Source: Peptococcaceae bacterium UBA2264
GTDB lineage: Bacteria; Bacillota; Desulfitobacteriia; Desulfitobacteriales; Desulfitobacteriaceae
Direction of reading: 5' to 3'
Length of the DNA stretch: 21,603 nt
NCBI GenBank assembly: GCA_002347475.1
Contig: DDXI01000132.1
Location: forward strand, 1-21,603
Both the position numbers and the translations under genes were made by a program. The notes beneath the pieces were generated by a model. The model was given only the letters and a program-made list of their open reading frames with translations. It was not told the origin of the DNA and searched no databases. The number at the start of each line of letters is the position of its first letter. The stretch's first letter is position 1. Of the stretch, positions 14,814 through 21,603 are shown piece after piece.

Positions 14814-15853
14814 AATCTGACCAGCATTTTAAGCAGATTCGCAGCATAAGGCGGACTGATAATTCCATTTTCTGTAATTATTCCAGTAATATATTTGGCC
14901 GGTGTAACATCAAAAGCCGGATTATAAACATCGACTTCAGAGGGAGCAATCTGAACTCCGGCTATTTCCCGTATTTCCTCGGCAGGACGCTGTTCAATAG
15001 GAATCTCCGGGCCGCTGCGCATCTTTAAATCAATAGTGGAAGTAGGAGCTGCAATATAAAAGGGAATACCATGAGCCTGGGCTAAAACAGCTAAAGTGTA
15101 TGTTCCGATCTTATTGGCAGTATCCCCGTTAGCTGCAATACGGTCTGCCCCCACGATTACCAGATCAATTTTATCCAGTTGCATCAACCAGCCGGCCATA
15201 TTATCGGCAATCAGAGTCACAGGTATCCCATCCTGTAAAAGTTCCCAGGAGGTTAAGCGGGCACCTTGCAGCAGCGGCCGGGTCTCATCAGCATAAACAT
15301 GAATCGTTTTTCCGGCAGTAAAGGCGGTCCTGATGACTCCCAGAGCTGTGCCATACTCCACCGTAGCCAAAGCCCCGGCGTTACAATGGGTTAGAATACT
15401 GGCTTTATCAGGCACAATCGCATTGCCATATTCTCCGATTAGTCTGTTCATTCTGCGGTCATCCTCGGCAATAGAATTCGCTTCATCGACAAGAGCCGCG
15501 CAGATCTGGGCCAAATCCTCCGCCTCACGCATTTCCCGCAAACGATCTTCCATGCGGCGCAAAGCCCAGAAAAGATTAACAGCCGTGGGGCGTGTCGCTT
15601 CCAAACGGGCCTGAACATTTTCCAGATGGGTAAAGAAGTCTTCCTGAGAACCTTGAAATTCCATAGCTCCCAGAGCATAGCCGTAGGCAGCCACAGCTCC
15701 GATAGCCGGCGCTCCCCGTACTACCATTTTCTCAATCAATTCCGCTACTTCCAGATAAGACTCAACTTCGCAGTATACTTCTTCAACAGGTAATTTAGTC
15801 TGATCTAAAACTCGCAAAGAACGTCCTAACCATTCAATTGTCTTCACATCCAA
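14810..15853 (-). CDS. mtnA: S-methyl-5-thioribose-1-phosphate isomerase
   Basis: MtnA converts methylthioribose-1-phosphate to methylthioribulose-1-phosphate; relatives also isomerise 5-deoxyribose-1-phosphate. The 347-residue product shows RGAPAIGAVAAYG (46-58), the catalytic Cys157 in LTHCNAG, and the catalytic Asp237 in VGADRIAANGDTANKIGT, matching in spacing the Cys160/Asp240 pair described for the Bacillus enzyme. This distinguishes it from its eIF2B relatives. The TGA stop overlaps the aldolase ATG by four bases, and the gene starts 9 bases after mtnP, so the three are almost certainly co-translated. Confidence 0.95.
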   Translation of the reverse strand: MDVKTIEWLGRSLRVLDQTKLPVEEVYCEVESYLEVAELIEKMVVRGAPAIGAVAAYGYALGAMEFQGSQEDFFTHLENVQARLEATRPTAVNLFWALRRMEDRLREMREAEDLAQICAALVDEANSIAEDDRRMNRLIGEYGNAIVPDKASILTHCNAGALATVEYGTALGVIRTAFTAGKTIHVYADETRPLLQGARLTSWELLQDGIPVTLIADNMAGWLMQLDKIDLVIVGADRIAANGDTANKIGTYTLAVLAQAHGIPFYIAAPTSTIDLKMRSGPEIPIEQRPAEEIREIAGVQIAPSEVDVYNPAFDVTPAKYITGIITENGIISPPYAANLLKMLVRL

Positions 15854-15862
15854 ACCGCCTTT

Positions 15863-16648
15863 CTAAAACTTACCAAGCTCTACATTGGCTAAGGGGCATG
15901 TGCAATTCTGTTCTGGTGTTAACATCCTCATCGTCTTCTCGATCAGCTCAAAAACTGATTTTTCGCTTTGTCGGATTCTTTCCACTACCTCAGCATGAGT
16001 CAGCTGGTGTGTGGCAATTCCCGCTGCTTCATTGGTTACTATTCCTATAGCAGCATAACAGATACCGAGTTCCTTAGCCAAAACCACTTCCGGTACGCTT
16101 GTCATGCCAACGACTTCCCCGCCCAGTTTCTGAAACATTCTGATTTCCGCCGGAGTCTCAAAGCGCGGTCCCTCAGTACAGACATATGTCGCTCCGTTCT
16201 TGAGGTTTAAGTCAAGCTCCCGGCCTGCCTCCAGGATTACCTGCCGCAAGTGGCTGCAATAGGGATCTGTGACATCGACATGCAGCACACCCTGTGCACC
16301 GCCTTCAAAAAATGTATGCGGCCTGCTTTTGGTGAAATCAAGAAATTGATCCAGTAAAACCAGATCTTGCAGCTTAAAATTCGAGGATAATGATCCCATA
16401 GCCGCTGTGGCCAGAATCTTTCTGACACCCAGTTCTCTTAAAGCCCAAATATTGGCCCTGTAGTTGATCAGATGGGGAGGGAAAACATGATCATAGCCGT
16501 GACGATCCAAAAAAACAACATCCAGAGTGTCCAAATAACCTTTCACAACCTGAGCAATGCCAAAAGGAGTTTCCATAGTTATCATATGCTTGTCAGAAAA
16601 GGGCAGCAGCTCTAAACCCGTCCCCCCGATAAGTGCGAAATCGCTCAA
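15863..16648 (-). CDS. mtnP: methylthioadenosine/methylthioinosine phosphorylase family
   Basis: A 261-residue trimeric-type PNP/MTAP family phosphorylase that splits a 5'-modified nucleoside with phosphate. GGTGLE (8-13) and DRHG (48-51) form the phosphate-binding part, CTEGPRFETPAEIR (157-170) and GMTSVPEVVLAKE (181-193) the nucleoside pocket. In the specificity loop it has Thr205-Asn206-Glu-Ala208, where human MTAP has Thr-Asp-Tyr-Asp; Asn at this point is the 6-oxopurine (hypoxanthine) residue of purine nucleoside phosphorylase. It may thus prefer methylthioinosine, the product of the nearby MtaD. The start is TTG with GGAGG upstream and overlaps the ftsY stop (TTGA), so it is translationally coupled to ftsY. 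The family is certain; the exact base specificity is inferred. Confidence 0.9.
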   Translation of the reverse strand: MSDFALIGGTGLELLPFSDKHMITMETPFGIAQVVKGYLDTLDVVFLDRHGYDHVFPPHLINYRANIWALRELGVRKILATAAMGSLSSNFKLQDLVLLDQFLDFTKSRPHTFFEGGAQGVLHVDVTDPYCSHLRQVILEAGRELDLNLKNGATYVCTEGPRFETPAEIRMFQKLGGEVVGMTSVPEVVLAKELGICYAAIGIVTNEAAGIATHQLTHAEVVERIRQSEKSVFELIEKTMRMLTPEQNCTCPLANVELGKF

Positions 16649-17577
16649 GTCATTCCCTCCTCAGGGCGATTGAAAAGAGCCGCAGCAAAATCGCGGGGCA
16701 CGAAGGGCCTTAAATCATCCATTCCTTCGCCGATCCCAATCCATTTGACCGGGATTTTGGTTTCCCCCTGTATTCCCAGCACCACACCGCCTTTGGCGGT
16801 ACCGTCCAGTTTGGTTAAAACTATCCCGGTAACATCGGCAACTTCTTTAAAGAGTTTAGCCTGCTGTAAGGCATTTTGGCCGGTTGTAGCATCTAAAACC
16901 AGCAAGACTTCGTGAGGCGCTCCCGGAATTTCCTTTTCGATGACTCGTCTCACCTTGCGCAATTCTTCCATCAGATTTACTTTATTGTGCAGGCGCCCTG
17001 CCGTATCTATCAGAACAACATCAATCCCGCGGGATCGGGCAGCATTGACAGCATCATAAGCAACAGCAGCAGGATCGGCCCCTTCTCTTTGTTTGATAAC
17101 CTCAGCACCGGCCCGCTGCCCCCAGATCTCCAGCTGATCAATAGCCGCAGCCCGAAAGGTGTCGGCAGCAGCCAAAATAACCCGTTTGCCCTCCTGTCTA
17201 AGTCTGCCGGCTAATTTTCCTATTGTGGTGGTTTTACCGACACCATTGACTCCAACCACCAGAAAAACACTGGGGCCAGCAGCCGAAAATAACAACGGTT
17301 TTTCTTCCCCCAATAAACTGACAATTTGCTCCATCAGGATCCCGGTTAATTGGTCTGCCTCAGATATTTTCCGGGCTTTAACCTCCTGGCGCAACTGTTC
17401 AACCAACTCCATGGAGGTGTTAAAACCTACATCAGCCCCGATCAAAACTTCTTCCAGCTGTTCATATAATTCCTCATCTATTTTTCTGCGCCCAGTCAGC
17501 AGTTCTTCGACACGTTCCACCAGATTCTGGCGAGTCTTGCTTAAACCAGCTTTAAGTTGCGAAAAAAAACCTGCCAC
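16645..17577 (-). CDS. ftsY: signal recognition particle receptor FtsY
   Basis: FtsY is the membrane-associated receptor for SRP and pairs with Ffh through matching GTPase domains. The 310-residue product has a short N domain without the long acidic A domain of enteric bacteria, then G1 GVNGVGKTT at 109-117, DTFRAAAIDQL at 139-149, DTAGRLHNK at 191-199 and TKLDGTAKGG at 255-264. The GTG start is preceded by AAGGAGAG at good spacing. It follows smc by 83 bases, a gap that carries a probable promoter, and leads directly into mtnP. Confidence 0.97.
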   Translation of the reverse strand: MAGFFSQLKAGLSKTRQNLVERVEELLTGRRKIDEELYEQLEEVLIGADVGFNTSMELVEQLRQEVKARKISEADQLTGILMEQIVSLLGEEKPLLFSAAGPSVFLVVGVNGVGKTTTIGKLAGRLRQEGKRVILAAADTFRAAAIDQLEIWGQRAGAEVIKQREGADPAAVAYDAVNAARSRGIDVVLIDTAGRLHNKVNLMEELRKVRRVIEKEIPGAPHEVLLVLDATTGQNALQQAKLFKEVADVTGIVLTKLDGTAKGGVVLGIQGETKIPVKWIGIGEGMDDLRPFVPRDFAAALFNRPEEGMT

Positions 17578-17609
17578 CGTATATTCTCTCCTTTTACTTC
17601 TATTTCGTC

Positions 17610-17639
17610 ATTTTACCACAAATAGGCCCACCAGCTCAA
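17610..17639 (-). promoter_or_regulatory. candidate promoter for ftsY-mtnP-mtnA-aldolase-mtaD
   Basis: In the smc-ftsY gap the minus strand has TTGAGC (17634-17639), an 18-base spacer and TAAAAT (17610-17615) with a TG extension one base ahead of the -10. It would drive ftsY and the salvage genes independently of smc. Confidence 0.5.
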
Positions 17640-17660
17640 TTCATAATTGGCAATTCCCAA

Positions 17661-20600
17661 TCAGACCTTATCTTCCAGCCGCACAGATAAAAGTCTGGAG
17701 ACCCCGGATTCTTCCATGGTTATCCCATAGAGCACATCAGCTGTTTCCATTGTTCCTTTGCGATGCGAAATGACTACAAATTGAGTTAAATTGGCGAGGC
17801 GTCTGAGATAGCTCGCAAAACGCTGAATATTGGCATCATCCAAAGAGGCCTCGATTTCATCCAGGATGCAAAACGGACTGGGTTTTACCCGCAATAAAGC
17901 AAAAAGCAAGGCGATGGCTGTCAGCGCTCTTTCTCCTCCGGAGAGGAGAGACAAAGTCTGAGGCTTTTTCCAGGGAGGCTGGGCTATGATCTCAACACCT
18001 GAATGCAAGAGATCAGCCGGCTCAACCAGTCTGAGTTCAGCCTGCCCGCCCTCGAACAATTCCCGGTAAACCTCCTGGAAAGCCTCATTTACAGCTTTAA
18101 ATCCTTCCCGAAAGCGCAGACTCATCGTCTTGTCCAGCTCAGCAATAAGTTCCCGGAGTGATTGGTTGGCCTCAGCCAGATCCTGATGCTGGGAACTTAG
18201 AAAATCGCGTCTTTGCAGCATTTTGGGATACTCTTCAATAGCAGCCTGATTGACCGGGCCCAGGTCTGCAAGCTGTTTTTTGATTTCCTGTATTTTGGAC
18301 CGCAGCCAGTGTTTGTCCAAAACAGTCCGATAAGCTGACGCTTCCTGCCAGGATAAGGAATATTCTTCCCACATATGCCTCGTTCCTGTCTCCCATTCTG
18401 CCTCCCAGCGTGCCAAGCCCAGTTCCAAAACGTGGATTTTTTGTTCGTACACCTGGATTGCCAGTCTCTGTTTTTGGGTAATCTGCTCCCAGTTATTTAA
18501 ACCAAGTATCAGGTTTTCCCTTTCCTGGCGCAGCAAGGCCGCAGCCAGCAGGTTCTCCTCCTGTTGGCCTGTCTTTTCTTCAAGATTTTGGAGCAGGGTC
18601 TCGATCTCCTCTTCCAGTTGGGTATAGTCCGACTGCGCCTTATTAAATTCCGTTTTCTTGTGTCTGATTACTTTTTCTTTTTCCTGCCAGGCAAACCTTT
18701 CCTGCAGCAATAAAGCAGATGACTGTTCATATTCTTGTTCCCATTTTGCCGCCTGTATCCTGGAGCTGATCAGTTTTTCGCTTTGAGCCTCGATTACCAG
18801 GGCACTTTCTTTAAATTCCTGTTCCTGCCTGGCAAGATCGCTGCGAGCAGTACGGATTTTCTGTTCCATAATTTCCAGCTGGGCGGAAGAAATCCTTATT
18901 TTTTCTTCCATTTCCGCCCGTTTGGATACTATTTCCTTGTATCTGAGATCGCTTACAACAGCTTCTTCCTGCCGGCGTTTACTTTCTTTTTCCAGATTTT
19001 CGGTATTTATACGGCAATGCAGCAATTTTTCGTTTAATTCTTTTTTTTCTTGCCCCAGTCTGGCCAGTCCAGCACCCAGTTCCTGCCTGTCTGCCTCCAA
19101 GGCAGCGCCTGTAACCGTCAGGTCCCGCAGCTGCACTTCCAGCAGATCCAATTCCTGACGCAGCCCACTGATCTCCCGGGACCGTCCCAAAAGATTTTCT
19201 CCCCGGCGCTGGTAACTACCTCCTGTCAGGGAACCGCCGGGATGAACCTGATCACCCTCCAAAGTCACAATACGCACTCTCTGACGAGTAACAGCCGCTG
19301 CTCTGGCAGCTGCCGGCATATCTTTAACTATTATAATTTTGCCTAATAAAAACTCCAGGGCCGGCCGGAAAATATCATCAAAACGTACCAGATCCAGGGC
19401 TATGCCCACAAAGCCTGGATCACTGCTGATCTCTGCAGGCACATGAAGCCTGCTGGGCTGAATAACATCCAGAGGGAGAAAAGTTGCCCTCCCCAAGCGC
19501 CCGGCTTTCAAAAAGGCAATAGCTTCATTAGCCTCAGCCACCGTCCGGGCAATAATATTTTGCAGGTTTCCGCCCAAAGAAACCTCCAGCGCCAACTCCA
19601 GTTCTTCCTCAACTTGCAGAAGTTCTGCTACTGTGCCGCAGAGAGAAGTACAAGCCGAGATACCCTGTTTTTTAGCCAGCATGATTTCCCTTACACCCCG
19701 CTGATACCCTTCCCGGGAATCTTCCAGGGTCCGTAGGGCTTGCCAGCGGGCACCAGACAAGTCCGCTCTTCTGGACAAAACTTCAAGCTTGCTCTTGTTT
19801 TCCTGTAATAATTTTTCCGTCTGTTCATGCTTGATCTGCAGAGCAACCTCTTGCTCCTGCCTGTCTCTAACCTCTTGCCGAAGAGCAGCCAATTCCTTAG
19901 CCTGCCTGCTCAGAAGCCTATTATTGTTTTCCAGATCCTGAGCAGTTTGCAGGCACTCCCGTTCCAGGGAAATGCCCTGGTTCTTTAAATTGGCAAGTGC
20001 TTGACCAAAATTATTTATCTCATTGCTGCAATTAGCTTTTTGCGTCAGAATCTCAAAAAGCTCGGCTTTAAGGTCTTCCAGTTGTTTGCTTTCATTAGCC
20101 ATGCGGGCTAACTTGAGCCTCCGCTCATCATCAGCCAACTTGCCGGCGGCTTCAGCCAGCCTGCTCTCAAGAACAACCTGTTTATCTTCCAGGTCTTTGA
20201 ACCGGACGCTCAGAGCTGTCAGTCTCTCAATTTCAGCGCTGATTTCCTGAACCAGTTCCTCACTTCTCTCCCCCAGATAATTTCGGCGTTCCCGGCGGAG
20301 ACTGAGATCCTGAGTCAGGGAATTAACCGTTTGTTGGGAAAGCTGAACTTTATTCTCCTCTTCCTGCAAATTTAGCTCACAGTGGTTTAAAGCAACCTTG
20401 CGGCGCAGATAATTATTTTCGGCAGCCGCTAATTCACCAACAGCCTTAGCCAAACCGCTTTTCAGATCATTGGTGTCCTCCAAACCGGCAGTGAGTTTCT
20501 TTTGTACTTCAGCCAAGTCCCATACAGCCAGTTGAATTTCCAAACGTCGTTTTTCCGCCTCGAGGGCCAGGCTTTGCTCAGCAATCAAAGCCTGGGCAGC

Positions 20601-21239
20601 TAAAGGAGCAAGCCCGGTTTCTATTTCCCGCAAAATATCTTCAACCCGCACCAGATTATGCTCAGAATCATCTAACCGTTTTAAAGCCTCCTTCTTACGA
20701 AGCCGAAATTTCGTAATGCCGGCAGCCTCTTCTATAATAAAGCGTCTTTCTTCTGTTCGGGAGTTGAGTACCTCATCAACTTGTCCCTGACCAATAATCG
20801 AGAATCCCTCTTTACCCACACCTGTATCCATAAAAAGTTCCTGAATATCCCTGAGACGACAAGGAACGCGATTAATAAAAAACTGTCCTTCTCCATTACG
20901 ATAAAGACGCCGGGTGATGGTCACTTCCTGAAATTCCAAAGGAAAAATTCCGCCGGCATTATCAAAAACCAGGGAAACTTCAGCCATACCGACCGGCCGG
21001 CGCTGCAGGGTCCCGGTAAAAATAAAATCTTCCATTTTACTGCCCCGCAGACTCCGGACACTCTGTTCGCCCAAAACCCAGCGGACGGCATCGGCAACAT
21101 TGCTTTTACCGCTGCCGTTTGGTCCGACAACAACATTTAATCCCGGGCCCAGTTCCAATCTGACCCGGTCAGCAAATGACTTGAAACCCTGGATAATTAT
21201 CGATTTCAAAAAAACAGGGAGATTACTGGCTTTAGCCAT
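17661..21239 (-). CDS. smc: chromosome segregation protein SMC
   Basis: SMC is the ATPase core of the condensin complex (with ScpA and ScpB) that organises and separates the chromosome. The 1192-residue product has the whole plan: N-terminal head with FKSFADRVRLELGPGLNVVVGPNGSGKSNVADAVRWVLGE split over 19-56 (Walker A 39-46), coiled-coil arm with Glu/Gln/Lys heptads from about 170 to 500, hinge at about 510-660 (GVAELL-like start, GGSLTGGSYQRRGENLLGR end), the returning coil, and the C-terminal head with LSGGERALTAIALLFA from 1099 and Walker B CILDEIEASLDDAN from 1124. ATG at 21237-21239 is chosen because GGGAGGGAGAG is upstream and it overlaps the rnc stop by 8 bases. The Walker B neighbourhood reads DEIEASLDD rather than the commoner DEVDAALDE, a conservative change. 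Confidence 0.97.
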   Translation of the reverse strand: MAKASNLPVFLKSIIIQGFKSFADRVRLELGPGLNVVVGPNGSGKSNVADAVRWVLGEQSVRSLRGSKMEDFIFTGTLQRRPVGMAEVSLVFDNAGGIFPLEFQEVTITRRLYRNGEGQFFINRVPCRLRDIQELFMDTGVGKEGFSIIGQGQVDEVLNSRTEERRFIIEEAAGITKFRLRKKEALKRLDDSEHNLVRVEDILREIETGLAPLAAQALIAEQSLALEAEKRRLEIQLAVWDLAEVQKKLTAGLEDTNDLKSGLAKAVGELAAAENNYLRRKVALNHCELNLQEEENKVQLSQQTVNSLTQDLSLRRERRNYLGERSEELVQEISAEIERLTALSVRFKDLEDKQVVLESRLAEAAGKLADDERRLKLARMANESKQLEDLKAELFEILTQKANCSNEINNFGQALANLKNQGISLERECLQTAQDLENNNRLLSRQAKELAALRQEVRDRQEQEVALQIKHEQTEKLLQENKSKLEVLSRRADLSGARWQALRTLEDSREGYQRGVREIMLAKKQGISACTSLCGTVAELLQVEEELELALEVSLGGNLQNIIARTVAEANEAIAFLKAGRLGRATFLPLDVIQPSRLHVPAEISSDPGFVGIALDLVRFDDIFRPALEFLLGKIIIVKDMPAAARAAAVTRQRVRIVTLEGDQVHPGGSLTGGSYQRRGENLLGRSREISGLRQELDLLEVQLRDLTVTGAALEADRQELGAGLARLGQEKKELNEKLLHCRINTENLEKESKRRQEEAVVSDLRYKEIVSKRAEMEEKIRISSAQLEIMEQKIRTARSDLARQEQEFKESALVIEAQSEKLISSRIQAAKWEQEYEQSSALLLQERFAWQEKEKVIRHKKTEFNKAQSDYTQLEEEIETLLQNLEEKTGQQEENLLAAALLRQERENLILGLNNWEQITQKQRLAIQVYEQKIHVLELGLARWEAEWETGTRHMWEEYSLSWQEASAYRTVLDKHWLRSKIQEIKKQLADLGPVNQAAIEEYPKMLQRRDFLSSQHQDLAEANQSLRELIAELDKTMSLRFREGFKAVNEAFQEVYRELFEGGQAELRLVEPADLLHSGVEIIAQPPWKKPQTLSLLSGGERALTAIALLFALLRVKPSPFCILDEIEASLDDANIQRFASYLRRLANLTQFVVISHRKGTMETADVLYGITMEESGVSRLLSVRLEDKV

Positions 21240-21603
21240 CACTCTCCCTCCCCCATTTTTCCAATACGTCTTTGGCAGCAAGCTGTTCTGCTTCCTTTTT
21301 GGTACGTCCGCAGCCCTTAGCCATCAGCTTCCCATCAAGAAAAACTCCCGCCGTAAAAAGCTTGCTGTGATCAGGACCCTCTTCCAATAGGATGTGGTAA
21401 TTAACCTCGCTTTCCTGCCGTTGAGCCTTCTCCTGCAGCATGGTCTTGTAATCGCCATAGTTGCCCTGGGCCACTTCCTCTATCACAGGCTTTAATAAAT
21501 CCAGAACTACCCGGCGGACTACTTCCAGACCGTATTGCAGGTAGATAGCTCCCATGACCGCTTCCCAGGCATCGGCAAGAATAGAAGGCCGTTCCCTGCC
21601 CCC
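21232..21603 (-). CDS. rnc: ribonuclease III, C-terminal part (gene cut by window edge)
   Basis: RNase III cuts double-stranded RNA in rRNA and mRNA maturation. Only the last 123 residues are in the window. They begin in the end of the catalytic domain (RPSILADAWEAVMGAIYL, the conserved ADAxEAxxGAIYL motif with catalytic acidic residues) and continue into a dsRNA-binding domain (DYKTMLQEKAQ, then GRTKKEAEQLAAKDVLEKW). The reading frame is open to the window edge, so the ATG at 21553-21555 is internal and not the start. The stop overlaps the smc start, as is common for the rnc-smc-ftsY cluster. Confidence 0.95.
   Translation of the reverse strand, partial: GGRERPSILADAWEAVMGAIYLQYGLEVVRRVVLDLLKPVIEEVAQGNYGDYKTMLQEKAQRQESEVNYHILLEEGPDHSKLFTAGVFLDGKLMAKGCGRTKKEAEQLAAKDVLEKWGRESDG

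Overview
The window is chromosomal DNA from a low-to-mid-GC Gram-positive bacterium, most likely an anaerobic member of the Clostridia (Peptococcaceae-like). This rests on the gene order rnc-smc-ftsY ... ylxM-ffh-rpsP-khpA-rimM-trmD-rplS-rbgA-rnhB-yraN, strong GGAGG-type ribosome binding sites with some GTG/TTG starts, a T-box leader in front of serA, and an oxygen-independent style of methionine salvage. The genus cannot be fixed from the sequence alone. Every convincing gene is on the minus strand, so transcription runs from high to low coordinates.

Layout in transcription order. (1) 21603-16645: the 3' part of rnc (cut by the window edge), full-length smc, then ftsY. (2) 16648-12848: a nucleoside/methionine-salvage block, mtnP - mtnA - class II aldolase - MTA/SAH deaminase, translationally coupled to ftsY by a TTGA stop/start overlap. 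Together the four enzymes can turn methylthioadenosine (and probably 5'-deoxyadenosine) into a purine base, DHAP and a small aldehyde, which is the 'DHAP shunt' type of salvage. A substitution in the purine pocket of MtnP suggests that deamination comes first. (3) 12790-7679: a strong sigma-A promoter with a perfect 14-bp dyad at its start point, then ylxM-ffh (SRP) and the ribosome/tRNA maturation genes rpsP, khpA, rimM, trmD, a SPOUT RNA methyltransferase and rplS, closed by a good terminator. (4) 7488-5839: rbgA and rnhB, with a terminator after rnhB. (5) 5629-3635: yraN and the ComM/YifB-type AAA+ ATPase gene. (6) 3562-1698: a serine-type T-box leader with two consecutive antiterminator/terminator modules, a 286-bp leader remnant, serA and a terminator. 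(7) 1697-1: an AT-rich stretch with one GT2 glycosyltransferase gene that looks compositionally unlike the rest.

Most of the window is conserved housekeeping sequence. The parts worth a second look are the doubled T-box module, the MTA/deoxyadenosine salvage block and its MtnP specificity residue, the promoter dyad in front of ylxM-ffh, and two odd non-coding stretches (between the T-box and serA, and between khpA and rimM). No tRNA, rRNA, CRISPR array, insertion sequence or phage gene was seen.
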